Positions 13,443-26,292 of a DNA stretch of 64,000 bases are shown piece after piece; position 1 is the first letter of the stretch, and the number at the start of each line of letters is the position of its first letter. Position numbers and translations under genes: made by a program. The stretch is taken from positions 9,424,001 to 9,488,000 of the forward strand of contig OY783216.1 of NCBI GenBank assembly GCA_963678705.1. The letters are read 5' to 3'. The notes under the pieces are model-generated. The model saw only the letters and a list, made by a program, of their open reading frames with translations, did not search any database and was not told where the DNA came from. This stretch comes from Panorpa germanica (taxonomy: Eukaryota; Arthropoda; Insecta; Mecoptera; Panorpidae).

Positions 13443-16400
13443 AAATTAGTAAAAAGTTTAATTTTAATTATATTTGATTTTTCATAATTAATACGTAACA
13501 TTTATTTGTTGAAACATAACAAACCGTTTATTACTTAGGTATTTCTATAACAAGTATTTGTAGAGCGTTAAAAGAATGATTGCAATGGCATTTCAACATG
13601 GTTTAAATACACGAATAAACAAGTAGATTTGATAGAACTGTGTTTTTATGGCTGAAACGTTTAAATCCAATGCAAAGTACAGAAAAATAAAATAGCTGCA
13701 ACAGCAAAGTAAATAAAATTGAGATTGCATTTAAATAAAAGTTTAGTAAGACGATAAAACTTGACTATGACGTCATTGAAGAATCTTTATATTGAAATTG
13801 AATTGTTGCAATCTACAATAGTTTGTTTGTATTTTACTTCTCTACATACTGAAAATAAGTTTACATTTATTGTAGAAATGCAGTTCGCATTGATTTGTAA
13901 TTGAGTGAAGGGGTGCAATGAGTTCAAACAGCGGCGTAACAGTGAGGGGGAGGGGGTCACGACATCATAAATACATCGAACATAATAGAAGGTCGTCGAT
14001 GTTGACATTATTTACACATGAGTGTACTAAATGTGTTGTAGTATTTCGAGTAGTAAATTCGAGGTAGTATTTTTATGAAACAAAAATGTTTCAATCCTAA
14101 ATCGGAACATCGAAAGGAATTATATCCAAAGGTTTTGGATGTGATCCCAAACAAAAAGGTCGAGTACCTGCTCAGTCTCCAGTATAATCTCAGTGTGCGT
14201 TGCCGTTTTCTTTAGTTGTGTTTAGTAAATAAATAAAAATAATTGAAATTGTTATTTCAAAGAACAATAGATTCTTGTCAAACACAGTTTATGACTTCTT
14301 TTTTTCTAAATATTTGTTTTTTCTAAAGCAGGTTGAAGGCATACGTTCGAAATATGAAAGCGTCCGACGTATTAAGTTGCATGTCGCACTAGTGTGGACG
14401 TGTTGTACAACTTCTTACAACAAATGCTGGATGTCGCACGTATGTGTACCATACTTTATAACATAGCATAGGAAATAAAAAGAATGTAAAGAAGAAATTG
14501 ACAAAGTACCAAGGCTAATTTTGGCTGTTGAACTACTTTGAATAATATCCAAACGATTATTTTAAGAAAACAGAAAGTACTTAAATATATAAAAAAAGGC
14601 ATAAAAGTTTCTTTTTAAAATATATTTGTTGACATTACGAACGATAAAATAAATCTTGAGAGAAATAAGTTTCGATCAGACAGAAAGAAATATAAAATAA
14701 ATCATTTTTCTAAGAAAAACGAACGAAGGAAAATACAGGATGTTCTGGGAAAAAAATAATATTATAGTTTTCATCGATAATTTTTATTTATTTAATAAAA
14801 AGGTTATCTATGGTAAATTGAACAAACGGTAGTTGAAATATAACTATAGCTATAGCTAGTTTAAGCATTATTACATAAAAGAAGGAATGGTTTGTATTTA
14901 TTTCCGTAGAGCAGGGAATGTCAAGTTGATGTAATATAAGAGACAACAAGGTATGGTTATGTTTATGTTTTAGATCTCGATTTAAGAAACGTCGCACTAC
15001 ACGGGAAGTTTAAAATGCCGTAAAAGCACAGCAAAATAAGGAGTCTTGTCTTGGTCAGTGTAAGAATGCTAGAAGGATTATTTTTTTATTTTTGCGCATG
15101 TGAAATTGGTTTACTTAGAGACATATTTCCGTACGTTGATCATAACTGCTCCTGTGAACGTCCTTAAGTCTATATTGTAAATTCCTTATACCATGTTCCA
15201 AGAAACACAAATATAAACCAAATAAGAACTTCCAAAATGGACTTTTTTTCTTTAAGAAACAAACCTCGCCTTATTATAATAATATCTATGAATAAACCGC
15301 ACAGCGACCATGCCTGCTATGTAATGTTGTTTCCTATAAGTGCTATCTCTGTCTCCTACATCTAAATGTAAATTCGAACAGTGATAAATGATATTTTTTT
15401 AAATGAGGAAAAGCTTTCAAAAGATGCTGCGCGGTCCACCAGCACCAGCACCAATACACAGCACCGTCGGATAACACAAATGTAAACACAGCGACTATTT
15501 AAGTATTTATCAATAAATTCACAGTCAATTACACCAGGATAAATACACGCGAGGAAAATAAACAAACAGAATTCGTCAGATACTTAATGTGCTTAATTTC
15601 ATAGCAGAAACCAACATAAACATTTGTTGGCGGTAAATAAGTTCATGGTAATTTGATTTCAAAATTAATACCGTTTAAATAAAATAAAAAGTATATTTCA
15701 AGTTAATTAATTAAAAGTTAATAAAATAAAATGTGTCAAGTACTGTTGTCAGATGCAGGTTCAATGAATGGGACATCTGGAACAACAGCTTCAATATAAA
15801 TAGCATTTAGTAATACAATGAACTTTGTATTTAATTGATGAGTCGTAGATATCCCTCGAGGCGGAAAGTAAGTGAACATATGATAGATTTTCTTTACCAA
15901 AACATATTTACCATTTACCGTCTAATGGCTATTCAAATCGTGAAAAATCTTCCATTAAAGTAAATGAAGTCCTCAAATAAAGTCTAGAGATATGCAACAG
16001 AAAAAACAACTTACTAGTTTATAGATGCATCTTGATTTGGCTGGCTGTATAATTTGTAAATGCCAGTTCCGACAGTTTACCTTTCAGGTGCAGATACGAG
16101 TATTCATAGTACTATAATTTATTTTCATGTTACATACTCGTAGGTAACTCAGGGACAAAACGAAATAAAAGTAAAACGAACAAAGACTGACTACATACTT
16201 ATTTTTTAAATCGATTGAAACTTTTATATTTTTTTTAAAACTATTTTTGAAAGTTAAGCAAAAATATCACCCTATTCCTAGTTAATTTTATTAGCCAAAA
16301 TCGTGGAGGAAGTCAGCGCAACTTTTTTTGAGGCAGGTGTTTTCAGAATGGTACAGCATACGTTCTAATGAAATTTTTAACATAACATTCGTTTTACATA

Positions 16401-17489
16401 TTTTTGAAATAGTCATAAATAACTGATACATATCTCAAAATTCAATCTTTTCCTTGAACGTCAAAAAAGATTCTTAAAAAATACTTAAAAAACAGGCCGT
16501 CACACGGGAGAACCCCCTTAAATAAACCTGTGTTTATCAGTTATAACCTCCATTAATTACTAAGAATATTATCCAATAAATGAAACAATAGTCTGTAAGC
16601 ACAATAGTCTGTATGTTTTAACAGAAAAATCATTGTAACCCGAGCTTTTTCTTTGACGCCGGTCCTGAGTCTTGAAGTAATCAGAAACTCCAGATCTAAG
16701 TCGAACGTGGAAACGGAGGGAAATGAACGAATTCCGTTTCACGACCCCTAACACCAGCGCTAACCTCAAATAATTCCGACGGAGTCATTTTCAATTGATG
16801 TGTGTGTTAGCCGTGATACAAGCTAACTAACTTCACACTGTTAGATGGCACACTAGTGTTGAGTATGATTTCTTTTTTTATGACGATCGATTTAATTAAG
16901 TTTCTGATTAATTAATGTATTTCTAGAACGTAGGCATCGTACGAGTTCGAGATATTTTATCGATACGAAAGTGATTAATGAGTTTTCGTGATTAGGAAAA
17001 AATTTTAACAATGCAAAACTTCTAGAGTTAAGTTTTTGTTAATAATAACTTGGTTTACTTTCGTCACTTTGTACCTTTGTTGTATAATATAGGAATGTAA
17101 TGGATTCATTAAAAATCAGATATATACATATATATGTGATGAAATGTAAGCTTTACCTTTTTCAGCATAAGGATTTACTAATTTAAATTAATGAGCACAA
17201 CTGTATATACCTCATATGACCTGTCTGTTTTTAGTGGGATATAAAATGAATTTAAAAAAAACAGTTAACAAGTTTTTTTTATGGATCACGTATTTCTACG
17301 GATTATTCAAAATTTCGTTTAAGTACCTTTATGATAATTACGATATTTTTTGCAGGAAATTTTCTGATCACATTGCTTAATTTAGCACTGTTGGAATTGG
17401 AACAAACTGGTGTTATATGGGGGAAAATCATGCTGCAAAATATTGGTCATGTAACAGTTATTTGTGAACTCCAAAATAATTTGAAGAAC
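13443..17489. other. AT-rich non-coding stretch
   Basis: No supported gene in about 4 kb. It holds a family L fragment at 15112-15178 and a GC-richer block at 16625-16751 (see rejected items). Several frames of 60-75 codons on both strands lack any recognisable domain. Confidence 0.55.
15112..15178 (+). repeat. Short interspersed repeat family L, copy 2
   Basis: ACATATTTCCGTACGTTGA, then AACTGCTCCTGTGAACGTCC, parallels 3463-3530 base for base apart from scattered substitutions. Confidence 0.45.
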
Positions 17490-17586
17490 AAGTTATAGAC
17501 ACGAGTATGGATACTGAAAATAAAGAGATCAAATTAGTTTTATTGATAAAGTCAATAAGGATATTCAGACTTTTCCTGCTTTGAAA
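17490..17586 (+). repeat. Interspersed repeat family O, copy 1
   Basis: Matches 31535-31630 in the same orientation: ACGAGTATGG, AAAATAAAGAGAT, TTTTATTGATAAAGTCAATA and CAGACTTTTCCTGCTTT. Nature unknown. Confidence 0.55.
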
Positions 17587-19429
17587 TAACTGCCTAAATC
17601 CCTAAGCCAAACTACAGCCAAAAATGAAACCTTGTTCCATTCTTACTTCTGCAAGATCCGCCCCTGCGTTTGGAGCTTAGGGTTTATTTATAACTTAACG
17701 GATGTAAACTGAACCTTCCGTTCTATAAATTAACTTCTCAAATAGTTTTATCTTGAACAAATAAACTTAACACGTGTTTCATATTACACACTAATGGGCA
17801 CACATTTAGCTGCCATTTACTGATTTTTACTCACAGAGAAAGAAAATTGCTTAACTTCAGTTCAATAGGTCGTGTCTAATTGATTAATTTATTCAAGAAC
17901 CACCTTCCACACATTAGAAGGTATTTTAATTATCTCTAAATCGAAAGCAGGGTGTCTGTTTTTATAGAGTATACACAGCCTTCTTAAAAGTTGAAGAAAT
18001 CAATTTCGTTATTAAGGATAAATTTAACTATATTTTGTACAGCATCATCAATTAATAATAAGCTCATTTTGTTTGTTGGTAAAACTGCAAATATAGAAAG
18101 TTCTTTCTATAAACCGTAATTTTGATTTTTGTTAAATTGGCACGTACCGAACACCATATTTTAGTTGTCCCCTCCCCTCATCTCCCCAAACATAGTTGGT
18201 ATATTTTTATTTTATATTATTATTATTTTATTATAATGTTTTCTATTAGGCACTATATTCTTTCCAGAGGCGGGTACCCACCCGGGGCCTTGCATTTTCT
18301 CCAACAACCCAATTAGAAAAATTCATTACTATATATGTATTAGAATCTCGCGCCTCGCTCTTTAGAAATCCCACTAAAATCACTGCGTATATCTTTTAAG
18401 GCATTCATGTACCTTAGTTTATCATCATTAATATTTGTCGTCTTTGTGCTTGTTAACTTTTATAAAACTTCCAATATAAAATTTTATTTCTCGTCAATTA
18501 TCATTGCTGATGGCTGATTTCCATTTCAATTCCAACATTTTAATTTCAGAAACAATTTAAAAAATATATATCATATAATAATAAAGAAAAGCCTTTAAAA
18601 TGTTAACAAAAATAAACTCATTTTTAATATTTACATATGATGACGGTTGTAACAGCAGGTGGACCAGGCGGCTGCTAAGTGCCTATACCATAGAATTTAA
18701 ATTTTTAATCTTTTTCTGTACATAGCCGACTCTATCTATTACTTAGATATTTAGTTCGGCCCTGAAAACATAAATACGTCACTAAGAAAACCTGCACGTC
18801 AATCGGTAGTCAGTTGCTGCCATTTTACATTCCCTAATCATAATACTAGCAATGAAATCAAAATATTTTATTTTAATGATTTTATTTTTGTAACTTTTAT
18901 AATATGATGTAAGAATTAAATGTGAAACATATTATTATATGGCTGGTTCACAATATACAAGTATTTCCAATTGGAATATAAGTTGTGGATCAAATAAATA
19001 TTAAAACGAAATGAACGAAAGCAGATTAGCCTTGAATAACTAGTGTACTTCTGAATTTAGGCCCAAAGTAGTAAAATCTTAACATGAAATTTCTTGAATA
19101 TTGTACTGTACTTAATTAAGGGGCTATATACAGTTATTCCTAAGGAGACTATTAATTGTATTAATGCAAAAATTTGTACACATGTTACGGTAACTTTTAA
19201 CTGTATTTAAATATTTTTATATTTGCAAAAATAATAATTTGGAAGCTGCTATAGCTGTTCTCCAGGAGCTCATCTCAAAAAAGTCATCTTACGGTGACCG
19301 CTATATTTTTAGACTGGATCATCTAAGATGAAAAAGTCAAACGGATTGCGTTAAAGTAATGTATAATCTAGAAATTATCCGAAGGATTAAGCAAAATAAT
19401 TTTGTTTAACAAAATGCCGGCTTCTCAAA
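17587..19429. other. AT-rich non-coding stretch
   Basis: Nothing recognised beyond short accidental frames and simple A/T text. No repeat partner was noticed inside the window. Confidence 0.5.
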
Positions 19430-19575
19430 AAAATATTTATTACATCTAGATAGCTGTCACTTTCGACGCATGCGCATAGAGAACAAATAGGTACATATAC
19501 CTTTCTCTCTCGCACACATTTTGGACACACTTTTAATCTATAGGAAATATAGGCTATTTACTCTCCATATGCTTT
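19430..19575 (-). repeat. Interspersed repeat family I, copy 1, with NRF-1-like palindrome
   Basis: Highly similar reverse complement of 51562-51720, sharing CTATAGATTAAAAGTGTGTC, AATGTGTGCGAGAGAGAAA and ATGCGCATGCGTCGAAAGTG. The GCGCATGCG core resembles the binding site of NRF-1/Ewg-type factors. The near-identity suggests recent spread. Confidence 0.65.
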
Positions 19576-19580
19576 AAGGT

Positions 19581-20227
19581 TTATATCAATAGCAACCTCT
19601 TGTTAAAGTTCACTATCGCCGAGATCGAGTGTGTACTATAGCTCTGGCCTGACTCGAGAGCTCTCGTCTCGTTTTATGAGCAGTATTTTGACACAAGTCA
19701 AAGGAAACGAGAGACTAGACGCAAATGTATCGCCCGAGAGATATTGGACGAGCCAAAGTCGAGAGTGAACTTGTCTCGGCTTATCGACAAATGTTTTGAC
19801 AAATGTCTCACCGAGAGTGAACTGCCGGCATACTAAATGTACGCCACAGAATTGTACATGCACGAAAACTTATATTTTTATATTTATACAAATTCAGTAT
19901 TAGCATTCGACGGTCGTCGTGCATCAAGGTCAGAGTCAGCAAGCCATTCACCAGGAGTCCGTCGGACCTGACGATGAGTACGAAGCACTGGATACCACAT
20001 AAACAAACGTAATTACATTTTAATGTACACAGGTCCATGAATGTTTACATTTAATTGAGGTTTAAGCGAATATCCCGAGTGTATGTATCTGTAGCGTTGA
20101 AAATGTTATTTTTATACCATTCTTTAAACAAACTTATCAATAGGAACAGAATATTTTTCAAAACCACTTAAAAATTCACTATCTGTCATAATTTATTATT
20201 AATATATCGATCGTCCAGTTCATTAGT
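19581..20227. other. CpG-richer stretch, no gene identified
   Basis: The block 19620-19990 is rich in CGAGAG/CTCTCG words (for example CTCGAGAGCTCTCGTCTCG) that form short nested palindromes. Two overlapping minus-strand frames of 75-76 codons cross it, but neither shows a domain or splice signals that I trust. It may be a degraded repeat or a regulatory stretch. Confidence 0.35.
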
Positions 20228-20385
20228 TTGTTTATTATTTAAATTGTCAATTCGTTTTTATCTAATTTTATATCTTAGTGAGTTCTGTCGACTCCAAATA
20301 TCAACTATGTTGGCCATTGGCACACACTGCAATGAAAGTAGCTCTAACTAATACATATATACCGTTAGCTCATCTGACCAGAAAG
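20228..20385 (+). repeat. Interspersed repeat family H, copy 1
   Basis: Reverse complement of 30035-30185. It shares AAATTGTCAATTC, CTGTCGACTCCAAATATCA, CTGCAATGAAAGTAGCT and ACCGTTAGCTCATC. This copy has roughly 20 extra bases after the CTCCAAATATCA block. Confidence 0.65.
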
Positions 20386-21334
20386 CAGTTCTAATATATC
20401 TGGTCAGTGTAACCAACTAAAGTAATATAATTTCTTTACATATTAACAAAAAATAATCGAAAAATTTTGTCATTTAAAAGTGTGGGCCCGGATCTAGGTG
20501 TACCAACCCCGGAAATTGGCATCCGAGCCACCCGTTTAATACACTTACATAATGGCCTATATAATAACGCATTCTTCAACGGGAACTTTATTACAGATAT
20601 AAATTGAGAGAACGAAAATCATAAAAAAACGAAGTCAGCTGAAGTGAACTGAAATATGTCCTTCGTCAAGCTGAGCTGACGTACTGTACGCAGCTTTGCA
20701 GAAACGTATAGCCATATAAATTTCTGTGTATCCTATTTTTATTTCTGTCAACAGAATATATGAAAACTTAATTTGTCTTTCTTAATGTAAATGTACCACA
20801 TGGTGCCCACTAAATTTCTTTTTTCTTTTGTAATGTATAAAACATATTTTTATTATATTATATTTTGTTCGTAGGGAAAATCGTAGTTTACAAAAACCTC
20901 TACCACAAAAATTACTTTATTTAACATGAATTTAATTATTAAATTATTATTTATAATTTATGAGATGTAAGCGCAGCAAATGTCAAAGATGATTGTAGAT
21001 ACTTAAATTTATTCCAGAGACTGGTGAAACTAGGAACTCGGGCAGGATTTAAAGATTTGTATATAATGATTTATGATTTGTAACAAATCCATCTCGACAG
21101 CATGGATACGGTTCGGGTAAAGGGATGCAAAGAGAACTCATGTTAACAAGCATCAAAAAGTAAATCTTACTTAATATTTTTTTCCAAGTTTGCAAGTCAG
21201 CATCTAGTTTTTCAATTCACTTGACGTCAATCTTAGAGCTGAGAGATTTAAAACCAAATTGATTAAATGACGTATCCTTCAAATGACAATGATTTTTTAA
21301 AAATGACTAATTGATAGAATAAAGGGGTTTCAAT

Positions 21335-21640
21335 GTATTGTATTTTCTTATAATTGTACTGCCGTCCGACTTTACATTCCATTTAATCTAATTTTTAGTT
21401 AGCTTAACTTAATCTACAATTTAAATCTATATTCCTCCCGTTTATCTCTTCTTCCTCTTCTTTCACTGTTCCTTTGCAATAACTCCACTAAGCATAATGC
21501 ACTCACAACCTTTTCCGGTCTACTCTTAATGTGCTTTAATTTCTCCTTGTTCTCCTTGCCACAACTATTTATTTCTTGTATTATACTTCGCTTAATTTAT
21601 CTTCTCCTTATTTCCGTGTTGGGCCGGAAACTTTTGCAAG
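21335..21640 (-). mobile_element. Probable LINE 3' untranslated end (minus strand)
   Basis: On the minus strand this is purine-rich (GAAGAGGAAGAAGAGATAAA) and ends in AAAGTCGGACGGCAGTACAA followed by an A/T tail. That parallels AAAGCCGAAAGGCGAACAAT plus (AAT)n at 48330-48375. The inference is a 5'-truncated non-LTR retrotransposon tail. No coding part is left. Confidence 0.45.
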
Positions 21641-22379
21641 TGACGACCCTCGTGCGTAAATAGGCAGGAGTCACAAATTTCGCTGATACCTCTAAAACGA
21701 ATTCTTAAATAACAAGAGTGTGTAAAATTTCGTGCCCACGGAATTTGGAATATAAGTAGTGCAAAGATTCAAATATCAATCGTAAGATGATATCGTTGTT
21801 GCGTTTATTTAATTTATGAATATTTTATAAACGAAATATATTTGAAATTCGAGAAAGGATATGAATATTATTGAAACACGTAATACCATTGAGAATAAAA
21901 TCTTATAAAATAAGAAATTAGAGACGACAATCAGTTAAAACGTCTTTGACAATTTATGCAGAAAATAAAACCTGAGAAAAGAAACTCTATGCGCAAAAAT
22001 ATATATTATTCATCTTCATTTAAGTATAAAAATTAATTAGCATTCAATATTACTTTATCAAAGTTACCTTCATTAAAAGTAATTGATATTCATGGCGCAT
22101 AGTTCTCAATTAATACTTTTAATTTATAGCAGGAAGAATTATATCTAAGATATTGGCATGCAGATATGTTAATTTTTTCTATTTTCTCAAGTATCAACTG
22201 TTTTAATTTTGTTTTTTATGTTATATTTATTTTAAATTGTATAACATATTGGAATATGTTTTTTATTTTTAAAAGAAGTTCAATGTCAATTTGATACAAA
22301 TAAATAAGTAAAAACAATTTCTATTATTCTATATTCAATTTAGTTAAAATTAATATTACTAACGACGCTTAAGCACCAA

Positions 22380-22478
22380 CTAAATTAACTAAACTCAAAT
22401 TAAAACACGAATGAAGGAAAATATTAAATAAAAACGTAAATTAAATATGAAAACAGTAAGTGGGAATGAGGCTTAATG
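22380..22478 (+). repeat. Family B TIR element, isolated right end
   Basis: AAAACAGTAAGTGGGAATGA followed by GGCTTAA is the family B terminus; upstream text is AT-rich and only loosely related to the full copies. Confidence 0.45.
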
Positions 22479-25400
22479 ATAAGCAAGAGCCTATTGTAAT
22501 CATTTTTTAACAGTAAACATGTTTCCTTTTTAATGAATACAAAAGCGATTTTTTTTAAATCGATTTTGAAAGCTGTGGTTTTTACAAGTACCTTAACCTA
22601 TTTACAAATTCATTTTGCTTTTTTGCAAAAACATGCCCTCCAGTAATCCCACAATCTTACTTTACTCTGTATCTAACTTTGTTTTTATCACGCTTCTCTT
22701 CTAAGATCTTCTACAAGAGAAATGTTTTAGTATAAAGCGGAAAACGTGTAAAAAACTTATGTCAAAATAGAACATGTTTTATTTCTTGACGCAATATATC
22801 TTACGTGAAAATATCCCAGCAATTTCAAGCGATCATAAACTTAAATTGGACTTTTAGTATTTAGATTGACATTGCGCATAAACAATGCTACATTTCTTGA
22901 AGCTACAGGCTACCTTGTACCTTTTATATATACAGTATACAATTTATATTCAATATTTTGTTATTTTCCAAAAGGAAAAACTATCGAGTGATAAATTGAA
23001 ACGTATTTGTTTCAGCAATAAAAATAGAATTGCAATTTACTATATTTTGTATTTAAATGAGTACTATGTCGTATCTTCTCTCCGGTTTCTGGGAGTTCAA
23101 ATCTTAAACCAGCCGTGTTGTAGCTGGTAAAAAATGCCGTTGAAGATAATTCTTTTGAAAAATACTGCTTCATGTTATTTTACAACAATGACACAATTTT
23201 GGCACTGCAAATGGTGCAAGCTTTTTACAATTATATAGCTTTAATACAATTACTGTGGATATCACGGAATTAAAATTTTCTGTAGTATTATGCACAAGAC
23301 TTGCATAAGCAATTATATGGAAATATTTTTAATAAAAATAAATTTAAACTTTTTAAGTTAAGATTGAACTTTAATAAAACTTTTACATCAACTTAACTTT
23401 TACTTGGAATCTGACAGCTTATTATAAAACTAAGTAGTCTGAATAAACTTTTTAATATTTATTTTTTTGTTTTTTTGTTTAATAAAAATATTTTTATTTG
23501 TGGATAAATAATTAAATTAATGTTCGAAATATTAAAAAACAAAATAAATAATCAACTAATATTATTATTAAGTGCTAGTGTAGCGAGTATTACTGTAATT
23601 AGAAGTAATATACATACTCATTATTTAACAAATATACTTGTACTTTTGAACTACTTTTGAAGTAGCACCTTCGTTAGTATGTTAGCAGTGCCACATTAAG
23701 CCAGCCCCGTGCGGTGTCTACTAAGGATAGTCTTGTTACACAAAGTGCTTATGCATTACACTTGCAATTGATAAAATTTATCAGAACCGCGTGGTATTTT
23801 TATAATGTAAGTGTATTTCATAATTTTATGAAAAATAATACAGTTTTTACTATAGTTTCAAGTTTTTATTTAATTAACGTGAATGTCAAAGAGTAATAAT
23901 AAATTAAAAGTAAGTACAACACCGAATATGATTGTGAAAACCGGAATGATTAAGGATGATATATTACCCAGTATCTCACGCGTCTGTGCTGGCTCTAATG
24001 CTAGATCTGAAGAAAAATATTTAAACTAAAATTTAACTGGGGATTCACATCGCCTCCGCAGTTTTAAACTATACTTATCATACAGTGTCGGATTAACCAT
24101 AGAGCAGACAAATGTTACGAGCCCCGAGCTTGTTAAATTTTGGTTTAGAATAGTTTGAGTTTAATTTCAATTTTGAATTTATATGATATGTGTTAGGAAA
24201 TATAATAATGTAGATTAATAATAATGATACTAAAGGCCCACAAATTGTATTAAATAATCATTCTTGACAGGTTGGAGTCAGAAATTCGTACTTCGCCATT
24301 TTAATTCAAAAGCCCCATCAATTTATCGGCATACTCAGTCACTGTGCGTTACAATAAAAAAAATTGTGTGAAAAACTTGTTTTTCCTTTATTTGTTCTTT
24401 CTTCATGGAATGTTTTATAAGTGCGTCCGTGACCGTGGGTGAGGGTGTGGGTGCGGTGTGGAGGTGTTTCCTTCGATTTGGATATATTGAGTCTACGATA
24501 TCTTTCACACAACCTGTGTTTAGTCTGAGTTATTGTGTTTTCAATTCCACGTTATCTAGTTACACATCCCATATGCCTAAGCCCATCTCTTTCAGTGTAA
24601 ATATATAAAGGATACCATCAAGAAGATCCTATAGAGTATAGATAAAAGAGTAAAAGGGGCGGGTGGGGTATTTGAATGTAAAAAAGCACTTGGAAAGAAT
24701 CTTTAAGTAACTGGTACAACTTCTATCTAACATTCAGTGATTTATTATTTGATTTTAAGATGTTTATAGATATTTTAGTCGGTTTCGTATTAGAATTAAT
24801 CTGTTTAGGGTTCAACACAGGGTGTAACATTGTTTCTTTTACATAAAAGGTAACACATCAAGAATTTTTCCGATTTTACATAAGAAATACATGCTTCATT
24901 ACATAAGGTTATCAGACGCGTTGATTTTATTGTATAAAACATGGAAAGTAAGGTATACGCACGTCTACTAGTGCAACAACTTAGATTGGCTATTCAAATG
25001 ACGTCATCCATTGTTTCGAAGCAATCTCGTCTGCATTGTTAGTAAAGTAGCCCTACTAAAACCATTGCATCTTATAAACTAATGTAGCAATGTCATGATA
25101 TTTTGACACATATCGTATGAAGATTGGAACTATCTAAAATCCATACAAATTTGTCTACAGTGGCGCCATCATATGTCATCCCACGAACTTATCGAGTGAT
25201 TTGCATGAGTACTTTTTTTTATCACACAGTGTTTTATTTTATTAGTTTCCTTCATTCTTTTATAGAAAATAATAAATTATAATACCGCGGTGCACGTATT
25301 GTTGTATTATATGAAGCTATTCGTTGTTGCATGGCGTGATTGACAGCCACGTGTGATAGAAAACCTGTCAGCAGCATCAACGTGATTTTAATAACATAAA

Positions 25401-25605
25401 AATGTTTTATTGGAACTTACGAGAAATAATTGAATCAAATTTATGTACTAGGAAACTGTCAGTCATATTAATTACATTTGTTTCGAAACTAAAACTCAAT
25501 TATATTGTTAGCTGTATGACATCGTACATCATTCGTCGAGTTCATTAGGCAGACATATCGATATTATAGTTGACTATGCAATAGTACAAGATTCATCTGT
25601 TTTTT
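22479..25605. other. AT-rich non-coding stretch
   Basis: No supported gene. The block near 24160-24235 loosely resembles the 3' end of the LINE at 47.8-48.4 kb (TTTAATTTCAA... then TAATAATAATGATA). A G-rich run lies at 24434-24466. Frames of 60-81 codons lack domains. Confidence 0.5.
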
Positions 25606-26292
25606 CCATTCTTACTCACTGAGTTTTAGTGATAATTTAAGGTTTTAATCTAAAATGTAAAATTCAGCTTATGCATTAAAAACGCTGGAGCAGATTAAGT
25701 ATTGATGTGAGAAAAGAGTATATAATGAAAAGAAAATTGTGGAAGAATGGACCGGTGGATGACGAAGATAGAGAAAAAGAGCGAGTAAATAGAAGAAATG
25801 GCAGAGTAGGGCAATATGGCAGAGGATTTGCGAAGAGGAGATAAGGAAAACTAGAGGTGGATGGCGGTGATAGAGCCAAGAAGAAAATAGTAAGGAAATA
25901 GAAATAGTAAAGGAATGGAGCTAAGAAGAAATAATAAGGGAGAGAAACAATGAGGAGTAGTGAGCAAAATAATATAGGAACAAGATTATAAAAATCAAAC
26001 ATTGCTGTTAGAATTATTGAAAATGTTAGAATAGTTTTAAGTTTAGATAGGCAATGAGATGTAATTACAAGATTTAATATTGAAAGAATGAAAAGTCTAA
26101 CGACACATACATTGAATTAATAAATGTATATACTCGTATATTAAAATAAAGAAATAAAATTTACAATAATTTCAATTAAAAAAAGATAGTAATTATTACA
26201 AAATAATGTATATTACTGACGTTCACAGGTTCAAAATTACATTTAAGGTTAAAACCTTAAATTAAAACTAAAAATAGTGTGTGGAAATGTAG
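25606..26292. mobile_element. Family C MITE interrupted by a LINE 3' end
   Basis: The left end (TACTCACTGAGTTTTAGT at about 25613) and right end (TTAAAACTAAAAATAGTGTG at about 26280) are inverted and match the intact copy at 44966-45210. Internal text AGATAGTAATTATTACAAAA also matches. The middle (about 25685-26135) does not belong to the MITE; it is the purine-rich LINE tail described separately. Confidence 0.7.
25685..26135 (+). mobile_element. LINE 3' fragment inserted in family C MITE
   Basis: Strongly purine-rich on the plus strand, with GAGGAGATAAGG- and GGTGGATGGCGGTGATAGAG-type words that recur at 47840-48290 and, inverted, at 38515-38960. It ends in GTTTTAAGTTTAG and A/T-rich text, like the 48-kb copy. 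The 108-codon minus-strand frame across it (Phe/Leu/Ser-rich) reflects the base composition rather than a gene. Confidence 0.55.

Noticed and set aside
16625..16751. Possible terminal exon after a TTTTAACAG acceptor, in a GC-richer block (frame with S-R-S-K-S-N-V-E-T-E)
   Set aside because: No recognisable protein, only 41 codons, equally open on the opposite strand; not enough to call.
25676..26002. 108-codon minus-strand ORF rich in Phe/Leu/Ser, with hydrophobic stretches
   Set aside because: It is the antisense of a purine-rich LINE 3' UTR; similar frames appear in every copy of that repeat and track base composition only.
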